Below are positions 5,287-11,444 of a DNA stretch of 13,521 nucleotides, in pieces. The stretch spans positions 1 through 13,521 of the forward strand of contig PFHO01000003.1 in the NCBI GenBank assembly GCA_002782345.1. The letters are read 5' to 3'. This DNA is from Candidatus Moranbacteria bacterium CG_4_8_14_3_um_filter_34_16 (lineage in GTDB: Bacteria; Patescibacteriota; Minisyncoccia; Moranbacterales; UBA2206). The notes beneath the pieces are model-generated. The model did no database searches. It had not been told where the DNA came from and saw nothing but the letters and a program-made list of their open reading frames with translations. Every line of letters begins with the position of its first letter. The first letter of the stretch is position 1. The translations under genes and the position numbers were made by a program.

Positions 5287-6966
5287 TTAAATATCCTCTT
5301 CCAATTTAGCACCTCCTTCTGTTACTCTATCCACTTCTTCAATCGTGGTAAGACCTTTAAGAATTTTCAAAATTCCGTCTTGCCGAATAGTCACAATTCC
5401 CATCGCGTCTCTTTTTTTATTCATCATTTCTTCATTCCCATTGTGATCAGTCATAATATTTTTCATATCCTCATTTATCGGAATCACTTCATAAATTCCC
5501 ACTCTGCCAGCAGTGCCGGTTCCATTGCAAGCATCACACCCCTTGCCATGATAGAATTTCAATCCGGAAGACAAATCCAGCTCATATTTTTCTATCTCTT
5601 TTGGAGAAACATTTTTTATCTCCGCTTCTATTTGATCTTTAACCGTTTTTGGCAAGTCGTATTCTTCTTTGCATTTTTCGCAAATTTTTCGCACCAATCT
5701 TTGCGACACCGCCATTCGCATAGAGGAAGACAAAAGAAAAGGTTCTATCCCCATATCAATCAAACGAGAAACCGATCCAATCGCGGTATTGGTGTGCAGA
5801 GTGGAAAACATCAAGTGCCCCGTAAGCGCCGCATGCACCGCTAATTCCGCTGTCTCTCCATCGCGGATTTCTCCCACCATAATCACATTGGGATCTTGAC
5901 GCAAAATGGTTCTTAAACCATTGGCAAAAGTATATCCAATCTCCGGTTTTACTTGACTTTGATTCAGACCTTCAATGTTATATTCAATCGGATCTTCCAA
6001 TGTTATGATATTTCTTTCTTCTTGATTAAGAATTTTTAAAAGAGCGTATAGAGAAGTGGATTTTCCGCTTCCAGTTGGTCCGGTGAAAAGAATCATTCCA
6101 TAAGTTTCCTTGATCGCGCGCTGAATATGCACGAGAGCTGTTCCCATAATGCCCAAGATTTCAATACTGGCTAAACCTTTGTCTTTATCCAAAATTCTCA
6201 AAACTATTTTTTCTCCCGTAATCACCGGCAAAGTAGAAACCCGAAAATCTATCTCCTTGCCTTCATTGATCATTCTGAAACGACCGTCTTGGGGTTTTCT
6301 TTTTTCATCAATTTTCAAATTGGCTAAAATTTTCAAAGAAGATATAATTGCTGGTCCGATTTCTTTGGGGATAACTAAACTGACATGCAAAATCCCGTCC
6401 ACTCTGAAACGAACTCTAAAGTTTTCTTCCATCGGTTCTATATGGATATCACTGGCTTTTCCTTCTATGGCATGGCTGATAATAACTTGAATCAATTTGG
6501 CAACAGGAGCTTCTCTTAATAATTCATTTTTCTTTTGCAAAACCTTGCTTTGGTCTTCCTCTTCTTTGAAATCAACATCTTCTTTGAAAGATTTAATGGC
6601 TTCTTTAACTATTTCCGCCGCTCCGCCATAGCTTTTGAACATTACCTCCAAAACCGGTTGACTGGTTTTATAGACCTCAAACTCTATTTTTTCTCTTTCT
6701 GCCATAAACCGCAGAACATTGAGCGCGTTAATATCTCCCGGATCCAAAATGGCAATTTTCACCAAATTTCCATTTTTTTCAAAAGGAATCATTCCATATT
6801 TACTTGCCACTTCTTCCGGAATGATATTGATAACAGCACTACTTATTTTTTCCGGTGCGGATTCCAAATTAGCCACTTCTGTTTCCGATGCAAACATTCC
6901 CGAAGAGCTATTGCCAAATGTCTGACTGGTATTACTATCTCCTATTTTTTTTTCTTCATTGTCCAT
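5287..6966 (-). CDS. pilB: Pilus extension ATPase PilB
   Basis: A 559-residue type II/IV secretion ATPase. After a disordered, Ser/Asn-rich start, a short MshEN-like N-domain (about 40-115) precedes the ATPase. Motifs: Walker A GPTGSGKST at 296-304, Asp box TLEDPIEY at 322-329, Walker B VIMVGEIRD with E366, and His box ending HLMFSTLHT at 384-392. A zinc-type cysteine quartet (C429, C432, C477, C480) is typical of PilB/GspE and absent in PilT. It powers pilin polymerisation via PilC. The ATG at 6964-6966 was chosen over an upstream in-frame TTG (7033-7035): the extra 23 residues look non-conserved and neither start has a Shine-Dalgarno. A 203-nt gap to pilO holds no convincing gene. Confidence 0.95.
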   Translation of the reverse strand: MDNEEKKIGDSNTSQTFGNSSSGMFASETEVANLESAPEKISSAVINIIPEEVASKYGMIPFEKNGNLVKIAILDPGDINALNVLRFMAEREKIEFEVYKTSQPVLEVMFKSYGGAAEIVKEAIKSFKEDVDFKEEEDQSKVLQKKNELLREAPVAKLIQVIISHAIEGKASDIHIEPMEENFRVRFRVDGILHVSLVIPKEIGPAIISSLKILANLKIDEKRKPQDGRFRMINEGKEIDFRVSTLPVITGEKIVLRILDKDKGLASIEILGIMGTALVHIQRAIKETYGMILFTGPTGSGKSTSLYALLKILNQEERNIITLEDPIEYNIEGLNQSQVKPEIGYTFANGLRTILRQDPNVIMVGEIRDGETAELAVHAALTGHLMFSTLHTNTAIGSVSRLIDMGIEPFLLSSSMRMAVSQRLVRKICEKCKEEYDLPKTVKDQIEAEIKNVSPKEIEKYELDLSSGLKFYHGKGCDACNGTGTAGRVGIYEVIPINEDMKNIMTDHNGNEEMMNKKRDAMGIVTIRQDGILKILKGLTTIEEVDRVTEGGAKLEEDI

Positions 6967-7169
6967 ATTTATAAAATATTTTATCCAGTCTTGCGTTATT
7001 TTGGAAAATAAAATCAAGAGATGCGTTTTTGACAAAGAACTTATCCAACAGATTGACAGGAATAAAGCCTATTCATAAAAAATGTTTCAATTTCAAAATG
7101 TCATTACCATCCTCAAATATCCATTTTTAAATTCTTTTCGAAAAATCGCAACAAAATGTTTTTTCTTTT

Positions 7170-7928
7170 TTAAAGAGAAAACGGGTTTGATCTTCCTTTC
7201 TCAAAAGGAGGCAATTTCAAAATATCCACTGTTTTTTTCTCCTTAATGCTAGCGATAGAATCCATATCCAAATCTGACAAAGTTATCTCTTCGCTACTTC
7301 TCAAATTTTTCTTTTTCATATAATTGAATCCAATTTCTCCTTCCATTTCCAAAACATCCAGCGATTTTTTATCTTCTCCAACCACTTCAGAAATTGTCAA
7401 ATTCAAAATTTGATTGTATCGACCTAAATTGTTAATTTTTTGTAGAACTTCTTTTATATATTCATATTTGCCAAAAACAGAAAAATTGACGACAAAGTCA
7501 ACCGGTTCGGCACTGGTAATTTCAACACTAGTTTTTTCACCAAATTCATCTTCTGTCGCAATCGTTTTTTCCACTGCTCCACTCTCATTATTTATTGAAA
7601 CAGAAAAATCAGAAATAGAAACTCCCGAAGAAGAAAAAATGAGATTTATATTATCAATAATTTCTTCTTCTTGAGCTTTTTCCGGAATATATTGAAAAAG
7701 AATATCCTTTTCTCTGACGCTACTTTCTATCTTATTCCAAAGACCGTTCACCTTAGATACTTTCTCATTGGCGTCTTCAAAATTCTTTTTTCCTTCGGAC
7801 AATTTTTGATATTCTTCTTTGACTCCATCTCCTCCAGCAGGGTCGGAAAAAGTGGGATAAACAAGCCAAATAAATATGACCATTGAAGCCAATAAGGTAA
7901 CTGGAGCTAATAATATTTTCAGTTTCAT
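7170..7928 (-). CDS. pilO: Type IV pilus alignment protein PilO-like
   Basis: A 252-residue bitopic protein with one N-terminal membrane helix (about 5-25), a helical or coiled-coil stretch (about 37-70), and a mixed alpha/beta domain. The order pilM-pilN-pilO and this architecture fit PilO, which pairs with PilN below the membrane to align the pilus machine. The C-terminus ends in LPPFEKGRSNPFSL. The GRxNPF ending resembles the short motif seen at the start of PilP domains and in some Patescibacteria PilO proteins; that resemblance is weak. PilO proteins diverge strongly, so the call rests mainly on context. It starts 19 nt after pilN, without a Shine-Dalgarno. Confidence 0.8.
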   Translation of the reverse strand: MKLKILLAPVTLLASMVIFIWLVYPTFSDPAGGDGVKEEYQKLSEGKKNFEDANEKVSKVNGLWNKIESSVREKDILFQYIPEKAQEEEIIDNINLIFSSSGVSISDFSVSINNESGAVEKTIATEDEFGEKTSVEITSAEPVDFVVNFSVFGKYEYIKEVLQKINNLGRYNQILNLTISEVVGEDKKSLDVLEMEGEIGFNYMKKKNLRSSEEITLSDLDMDSIASIKEKKTVDILKLPPFEKGRSNPFSL

Positions 7929-7947
7929 TTGTTTTTATTTTAAAAAA

Positions 7948-8484
7948 TTATTTTAACTTTAGCTTAACCATAAATTCAATCTTATTTTCTTCCTCATTGA
8001 AATTGTTCTCTCCTCCAATAACAGAAGCGAAAAAACCGCTATTTTTGAAACTCAAGATTTGAGTGGCAACAAAACGATAACCATCCGCCAAACAAGCAAC
8101 AGTGATCATTTTTTCTTCTTTATTAAAAGAAACTTCCTTCAATTTCACTTTCGGAATAACCGTTTGTTCCAAATAGCCTAAATATTCTGCCATATTTTGA
8201 TTCTCTCCCAAAAAAGATTTAGCCACTTCGGTTCTTCTTTGAAAATCCACCACATTTATTGATTTTTCATTTCCCACCAAACTATCCAACATATTTTTTT
8301 GTTCTTCTGCGACACTCTTCACTTGTCTAGCAAGATAAGTTTTCCCAAAAAGCAAAACAACATATAACGCTACAATTAAAATTAAAATCAAAAATATTAT
8401 GATAAAACCCTTGCTGAATAATTTTATCTTCTCTGCTTTATTTTCACTTCCTAACCCTTTTGGATTTAAGTTGATATTGGTCAT
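7948..8484 (-). CDS. pilN: Type IV pilus assembly protein PilN
   Basis: A 178-residue protein opening with MTNINLNP, the conserved cytoplasmic tail (INLxP) through which PilN docks into PilM. A single membrane helix (about 27-46) and a periplasmic-type coiled-coil plus ferredoxin-like domain follow. The ATG at 8482-8484 was chosen over an in-frame TTG at 8500-8502, because the INLxP tail normally lies just after the initiator; the longer form would add six residues (MAKNKK). It lies between pilM and pilO as in most T4P clusters. The 139-nt gap to pilM is longer than elsewhere in the operon. Confidence 0.9.
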   Translation of the reverse strand: MTNINLNPKGLGSENKAEKIKLFSKGFIIIFLILILIVALYVVLLFGKTYLARQVKSVAEEQKNMLDSLVGNEKSINVVDFQRRTEVAKSFLGENQNMAEYLGYLEQTVIPKVKLKEVSFNKEEKMITVACLADGYRFVATQILSFKNSGFFASVIGGENNFNEEENKIEFMVKLKLK

Positions 8485-8521
8485 TTTTTTGTTTTTCGCC
8501 AACCCGTCATTGAAAAATTAA

Positions 8522-8578
8522 ATCAGACAGGTTTTTGTTTTATTTTTAATTTTTTTTAAAAAAATATCTCACAGGTTT
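8522..8578. repeat. Short direct repeat in the pilM-pilN gap
   Basis: The 13-mer ATCAGACAGGTTT (8522-8534) recurs as ATCTCACAGGTTT at 8566-8578, 44 nt on, with 11 of 13 matches. Both lie in very T-rich sequence. It could be a binding site pair or a slippage product; no function can be assigned. Confidence 0.25.
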
Positions 8579-8623
8579 ATTTTAAAACATTCTTTTATTT
8601 TTGGCAAATGGATAATTTTGAAA

Positions 8624-9694
8624 TCATTTTAAAGTTACTCCAATACTTACGGGAAACTTTGTTTTCACAGCTTCTAAAACGCTTTCCACTCTGGAATCAT
8701 AATTAACCCGGTTAAAAGGATTGCCTAAAATTGTTTTTACTCCTAGCCGAGATTGAAAAAAATCGGCTATTCCCAAAAGATCGGAAGTTCCTCCAGTAAG
8801 GATAATTGTTTCTACTTCGGATCCAACTTCCTTTTCAGAAGCCACTTTCAAAATTCTTTTTATTTCTTCCAAAATTATTTCCAATGTCGGCAATTGGATA
8901 TTCATTTCAGAACCAAAAAAATTCGTGCCGGAAAGTTTCATTGCCTCCGCTCGTTCTTCCGATATCCCCAAACTTCTAGCAATATTTTTAGTTAAAGTAT
9001 TCCCTCCTATACTGAGGCTTCTGTTAATTTTGATAAATCCTCCTTCTACATAATCAATATTGCAATTCATATATCCGATATCCACAATAACAAATTTTTT
9101 TTTGTCTTCGCCTATTAAAGATTTGACTGTCGCCACACTTTCAATTTCCACCTTTTTCAACAAAAGTCCAGAGTTTTTTATGCATTTTTCATAAAGAGCA
9201 ATGTTTTTTTTGGCAACCACCGCTAAAAAAATTTGCACCTTTGAACTGTTTGAAAAAGTTGGTTCATCTAGAGAATTGATAACTTCCCAACTCATTGAAA
9301 TTTCCTCCATCGGTATAGGAATATATTTTTGCGCTTCAAATTTAATAGCTTGATTCAATTCCTCTTTTTCCATTTGCGGAAAATCAATTACCGTTATCAA
9401 ACTTCCCGAAGTGGCGATTCCGACATAAGCGTTTCTGCTTTTTATTCCAGATTCTTCCAAAGCTTTTTTGATATATTCCGGATAGACAATTTCAAAAAGA
9501 GTTTCTGTTTCTTTTTCCGATCTGCTGTAAATTTTAGGTATTTCCACCCATGCATAATTGGAAAGATAAAGTTTTCCTTCTTTGCTTTCCATCTCAGTTA
9601 TTTTCAAAACAGTTCCTCCGATATCAATTCCCAAAAATTTTCGCTTGTCTTCGCCAAAAGAAAAATTTCCTAATTTAAATCCAAAGTTGAACAT
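8624..9694 (-). CDS. pilM: Type IV pilus actin-like protein PilM
   Basis: A 356-residue cytoplasmic protein of the PilM/FtsA-like actin fold. Nucleotide-binding motifs: phosphate 1 GIDIGGTVLKI at 22-32, phosphate 2 IVDIGYMNCNI at 203-213, and adenosine motif ILTGGTSDLLGI at 298-309. The PilM hallmark AIKFEAQKYIPIPMEE lies at 116-131. PilM binds ATP and grips the INLxP tail of PilN, linking the inner-membrane complex to the cytoplasmic motors. It is the first gene of the pil operon, behind a promoter candidate. The ATG is preceded by A-rich sequence without a Shine-Dalgarno. Confidence 0.96.
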   Translation of the reverse strand: MFNFGFKLGNFSFGEDKRKFLGIDIGGTVLKITEMESKEGKLYLSNYAWVEIPKIYSRSEKETETLFEIVYPEYIKKALEESGIKSRNAYVGIATSGSLITVIDFPQMEKEELNQAIKFEAQKYIPIPMEEISMSWEVINSLDEPTFSNSSKVQIFLAVVAKKNIALYEKCIKNSGLLLKKVEIESVATVKSLIGEDKKKFVIVDIGYMNCNIDYVEGGFIKINRSLSIGGNTLTKNIARSLGISEERAEAMKLSGTNFFGSEMNIQLPTLEIILEEIKRILKVASEKEVGSEVETIILTGGTSDLLGIADFFQSRLGVKTILGNPFNRVNYDSRVESVLEAVKTKFPVSIGVTLK

Positions 9695-9847
9695 TTTTTT
9701 TTAATCTTTATTTTTATTTGTATTAACATTTGCTACAATTCTCCAACTATCCGATAAATTTCAAAAAATATCTTCGCAAAAAACTCTTCCAAAATTTCAT
9801 TTCAATTAAAATTATTCCCTTTATCCAATAAGCTTGCTTTGAAAAAA

Positions 9848-9856
9848 ATTATACCA
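9848..9856 (-). promoter_or_regulatory. Extended -10 promoter of the pil operon
   Basis: On the minus strand TGGTATAAT is a perfect TATAAT (9848-9853) with the TGn extension. The -35 region is only T-rich (TTTTGT-like), as is usual for extended -10 promoters. Transcription from about 9841 would give a leader of roughly 145 nt before pilM. The rest of the pilM-tRNA gap (9695-9940) holds only A/T-rich sequence, including a weak AT-only hairpin near 9880-9900 that might terminate the tRNA transcript. Confidence 0.6.
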
Positions 9857-9940
9857 TCTTTTCCCAAAAAACAAAAATCCAATTTTTTTGAAAAAAATCA
9901 ATGAACGACAAAATTTTATAAACTATGCTAAACTTTTCAG

Positions 9941-10013
9941 TGCGCTTGGGAGGAATCGGACCTCCGACCTTCTGGACCGCAACCAGACGCTCTATCCACT
10001 GAGCTACAAGCGC
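9941..10013 (-). tRNA. tRNA-Arg, anticodon GCG
   Basis: A 73-nt cloverleaf on the minus strand. Acceptor GCGCTTG pairs with CAAGCGC with discriminator A73, and the D stem is GCTC/GAGC with GG and A20 in the loop. The anticodon stem TCTGG/CCAGA encloses TTGCGGT (U33, G34 C35 G36, G37). The T stem is GGAGG/CCTCC. A20 and C35 are the arginine identity elements. It reads CGC (and CGU by wobble). Bacteria normally use tRNA-Arg(ACG), modified to inosine, for these codons. The T loop is TCCGATT, with C at position 55 where nearly all tRNAs have U (pseudouridine). CCA is not encoded, so a CCA-adding enzyme is needed. Confidence 0.93.
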
Positions 10014-10035
10014 AAAATTTCACCTGCGACATTTT

Positions 10036-10159
10036 TAGGACTTGCGCAATCAATAATGATAATCTTTCAAAAAAAATTCAATCTTGGTTAAATCGGCAAA
10101 GTTTAATCTAATTTCACAAATTATGCTTGAGTAATTTCAACGCGAACGCGCAAGTCCTA
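10036..10159. mobile_element. MITE-like element with perfect 12-bp terminal inverted repeats
   Basis: TAGGACTTGCGC (10036-10047) is repeated in perfect inverted form as GCGCAAGTCCTA (10148-10159). The element is 124 bp, non-coding, and flanked on both sides by the 5-bp direct repeat ATTTT (10031-10035 and 10160-10164), as expected for a target-site duplication. It carries no transposase, so it would move in trans. Its inner edge lies 22 nt upstream of the tRNA-Arg 5' end, in the tRNA promoter zone. In AT-rich DNA a matching ATTTT alone is weak evidence; the GC-rich perfect inverted ends are the stronger sign. Confidence 0.6.
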
Positions 10160-10181
10160 ATTTTATAATTTCATATTACAT

Positions 10182-10221
10182 AAAAGATCTGCCAACATTG
10201 ATATCTTCAGATCTTTTTTTT
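10182..10221. terminator. Intrinsic terminator, possibly bidirectional, behind the aminotransferase
   Basis: AAAAGATCTG (10182-10191) pairs perfectly with CAGATCTTTT (10208-10217) over a 16-nt loop. On the plus strand eight T follow the stem core (10214-10221); on the minus strand four T follow. All nearby genes are on the minus strand, so the likely use is stopping the aminotransferase transcript, whose stop codon is 75 nt upstream. Confidence 0.65.
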
Positions 10222-10296
10222 CCAGCCCTAAAAATCCATTTTATCCATCCAACCCGAATAGCAATTATTATAATTGAACAATTTCTCTCTTCAAAA

Positions 10297-11142
10297 TTAC
10301 TCCGATTTATAATTTTTTACAAATTGATCATAATCATCCATTAAAATTTTGGTTATTTCTCCCACTTGACCATTTTTTATTTTCAAATTTTCCGCTTGCG
10401 TTACAGGAACAATTCCTTTTCCGCTACCGGTAAGAAAAATTTCATCCGCCGTCAAAAAGTCTTCTTGAAAAATCTCTTTTTCTTTCACGCCAATTTTTCT
10501 TTTTTTTGCCAAATGAATAACCAAACCGCGAGTGCACCCTGAAAAAATTCCTTGTCGCGAGGTAAAAATTTTTCCCGATTTCACCATAAAAATATTACTC
10601 GCCGAGCCTTCCAGAATTTTTCCGTCTTTCACATAAATAATTTCAAAAGCTTTTTTCTTTTTTTTCAGTGGCTGATTTTTTATAGAAAAAATATAATTGG
10701 TAATTTTAGCCTGATGATTATCTCTTTGATAATTTAGAAAAATTATTTTTACTCCTTTTTGATAAATTTGTTTGGCTAAAGGACGATATTTTTCCGTCAA
10801 AATATACCATGTCGGTTTTCCGGAAAAAGTTATCGCGTCTAAACTTATCCCCCCGGTAACCACCGTTCTGACCAAAGAACTTTTTTGTTTGTTTTTTTGC
10901 AAAAGTTTTCTAGTCTTTTTTTCAAATTCTTCAAAACCAAAAGGTATTTCAATTCCAATGATTTTTGCCGACTGTTTGATTTTTTCGTAATGATTTTTTG
11001 CCAAAATCGGATTTTCTTTCTCCGCTCGCATAACATCAAAAACGCCATATCCTCGCAACACTCCCAAATCATAAGGACTAATCTTTATTTTTTCCTTTTT
11101 TATAATTTTTCCGTTAAAAATCGCATAAGTTTTTTTGATCAT
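10297..11142 (-). CDS. Class IV PLP-dependent aminotransferase (branched-chain / D-amino-acid / aminodeoxychorismate lyase type)
   Basis: A 281-residue fold-type IV PLP enzyme, normal length for the family. Visible features: an N-terminal FNGKII strand, DLGVLRGYGVFDVMRA (25-40, the family's G-x-G-x-F-(E/D) block), Schiff-base lysine K146 in AKITNY, E178 in LEGSASNIF (178-185, the pyridine-nitrogen Glu region), and FLTGSGKGIVPV (236-247), which binds the cofactor phosphate. It could be a branched-chain amino-acid aminotransferase (IlvE-like), D-alanine transaminase, or 4-amino-4-deoxychorismate lyase; the K-x-T-N-Y context leans to IlvE-like, but substrate cannot be set from sequence alone. 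It appears to be a single-gene unit with its own -10 box and terminator, unrelated to the pilus genes. Confidence 0.88.
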   Translation of the reverse strand: MIKKTYAIFNGKIIKKEKIKISPYDLGVLRGYGVFDVMRAEKENPILAKNHYEKIKQSAKIIGIEIPFGFEEFEKKTRKLLQKNKQKSSLVRTVVTGGISLDAITFSGKPTWYILTEKYRPLAKQIYQKGVKIIFLNYQRDNHQAKITNYIFSIKNQPLKKKKKAFEIIYVKDGKILEGSASNIFMVKSGKIFTSRQGIFSGCTRGLVIHLAKKRKIGVKEKEIFQEDFLTADEIFLTGSGKGIVPVTQAENLKIKNGQVGEITKILMDDYDQFVKNYKSE

Positions 11143-11157
11143 TTTTTCGCTTTACCA

Positions 11158-11163
11158 ATTATA
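11158..11163 (-). promoter_or_regulatory. -10 box of the aminotransferase, near-leaderless transcript
   Basis: A perfect TATAAT on the minus strand ends 15 nt before the ATG. Transcription would start about 9 nt upstream of the start codon, leaving no room for a ribosome site. No convincing -35 is seen at 16-18 nt spacing. Confidence 0.45.
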
Positions 11164-11194
11164 TTTTTTCGCGTTTTTGAAAAAACTGCCAATC

Positions 11195-11219
11195 AAAATT
11201 TCGCGTAACAAAATTTCGC
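11195..11219. repeat. Tandem AAAATTTCGC direct repeat
   Basis: AAAATTTCGC occurs at 11195-11204 and again at 11210-11219, a 15-nt period, upstream of the aminotransferase -10 box. Two half-sites this close could form a regulator site; equally it may be chance in AT-rich DNA. Confidence 0.3.
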
Positions 11220-11320
11220 ATTGTCCTGTTTTTTCTAACTTCCACTCTGAAAATTTGATACGAATTCATATCAATTTTGATCGTTTTAAATCCAATAAAA
11301 TTTCCCCCTCCCCAATCTTC

Positions 11321-11356
11321 ATCGGAGAATTTAATTGTAACAAAAAATTCTCCGAT
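11321..11356. promoter_or_regulatory. Perfect 12-bp inverted repeat upstream of recG
   Basis: ATCGGAGAATTT (11321-11332) and AAATTCTCCGAT (11345-11356) are exact inverted copies around a 12-nt centre. The right arm touches the -35 box of the recG promoter candidate. No U-tract follows on either strand, so an operator for a dimeric repressor or an RNA hairpin in a longer transcript is more likely than a terminator. Confidence 0.5.
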
Positions 11357-11383
11357 TGCAATATCAATGTTTTGTTTTATACT
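11356..11383 (+). promoter_or_regulatory. Promoter candidate for recG
   Basis: TTGCAA (11356-11361, 4 of 6) and TATACT (11378-11383, 5 of 6) are separated by 16 nt. A second -10-like TATAAT lies at 11411-11416, also compatible with the ATG at 11445. Either would give a short leader. Confidence 0.4.
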
Positions 11384-11444
11384 TTATTTATCTTTCTCTT
11401 CAATTTTTTCTATAATGTTCCATATCATTCAATCCAAAAATAAT

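Noticed and set aside
6967..7035. N-terminal extension of PilB from a TTG codon
   Set aside because: The 23 added residues lack family resemblance and the start is TTG without a ribosome site; the ATG at 6964-6966 is preferred, though not proven.
7052..7080. TTGACA-like promoter on the plus strand in the pilO-pilB gap
   Set aside because: The -35 is perfect, but no acceptable -10 follows at the right spacing and no plus-strand gene lies downstream; the gap also holds only very short frames.
9888..10091. Open frame of 67 codons on the plus strand
   Set aside because: It is the antisense of the tRNA-Arg gene; the peptide (GRNRTSDLL...NQTLYPLSYKR) is the familiar artefact of translating tRNA complements.
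11321..11356. Inverted repeat as a terminator
   Set aside because: No U-tract on either strand and no gene ends nearby; it lies between two divergent genes.
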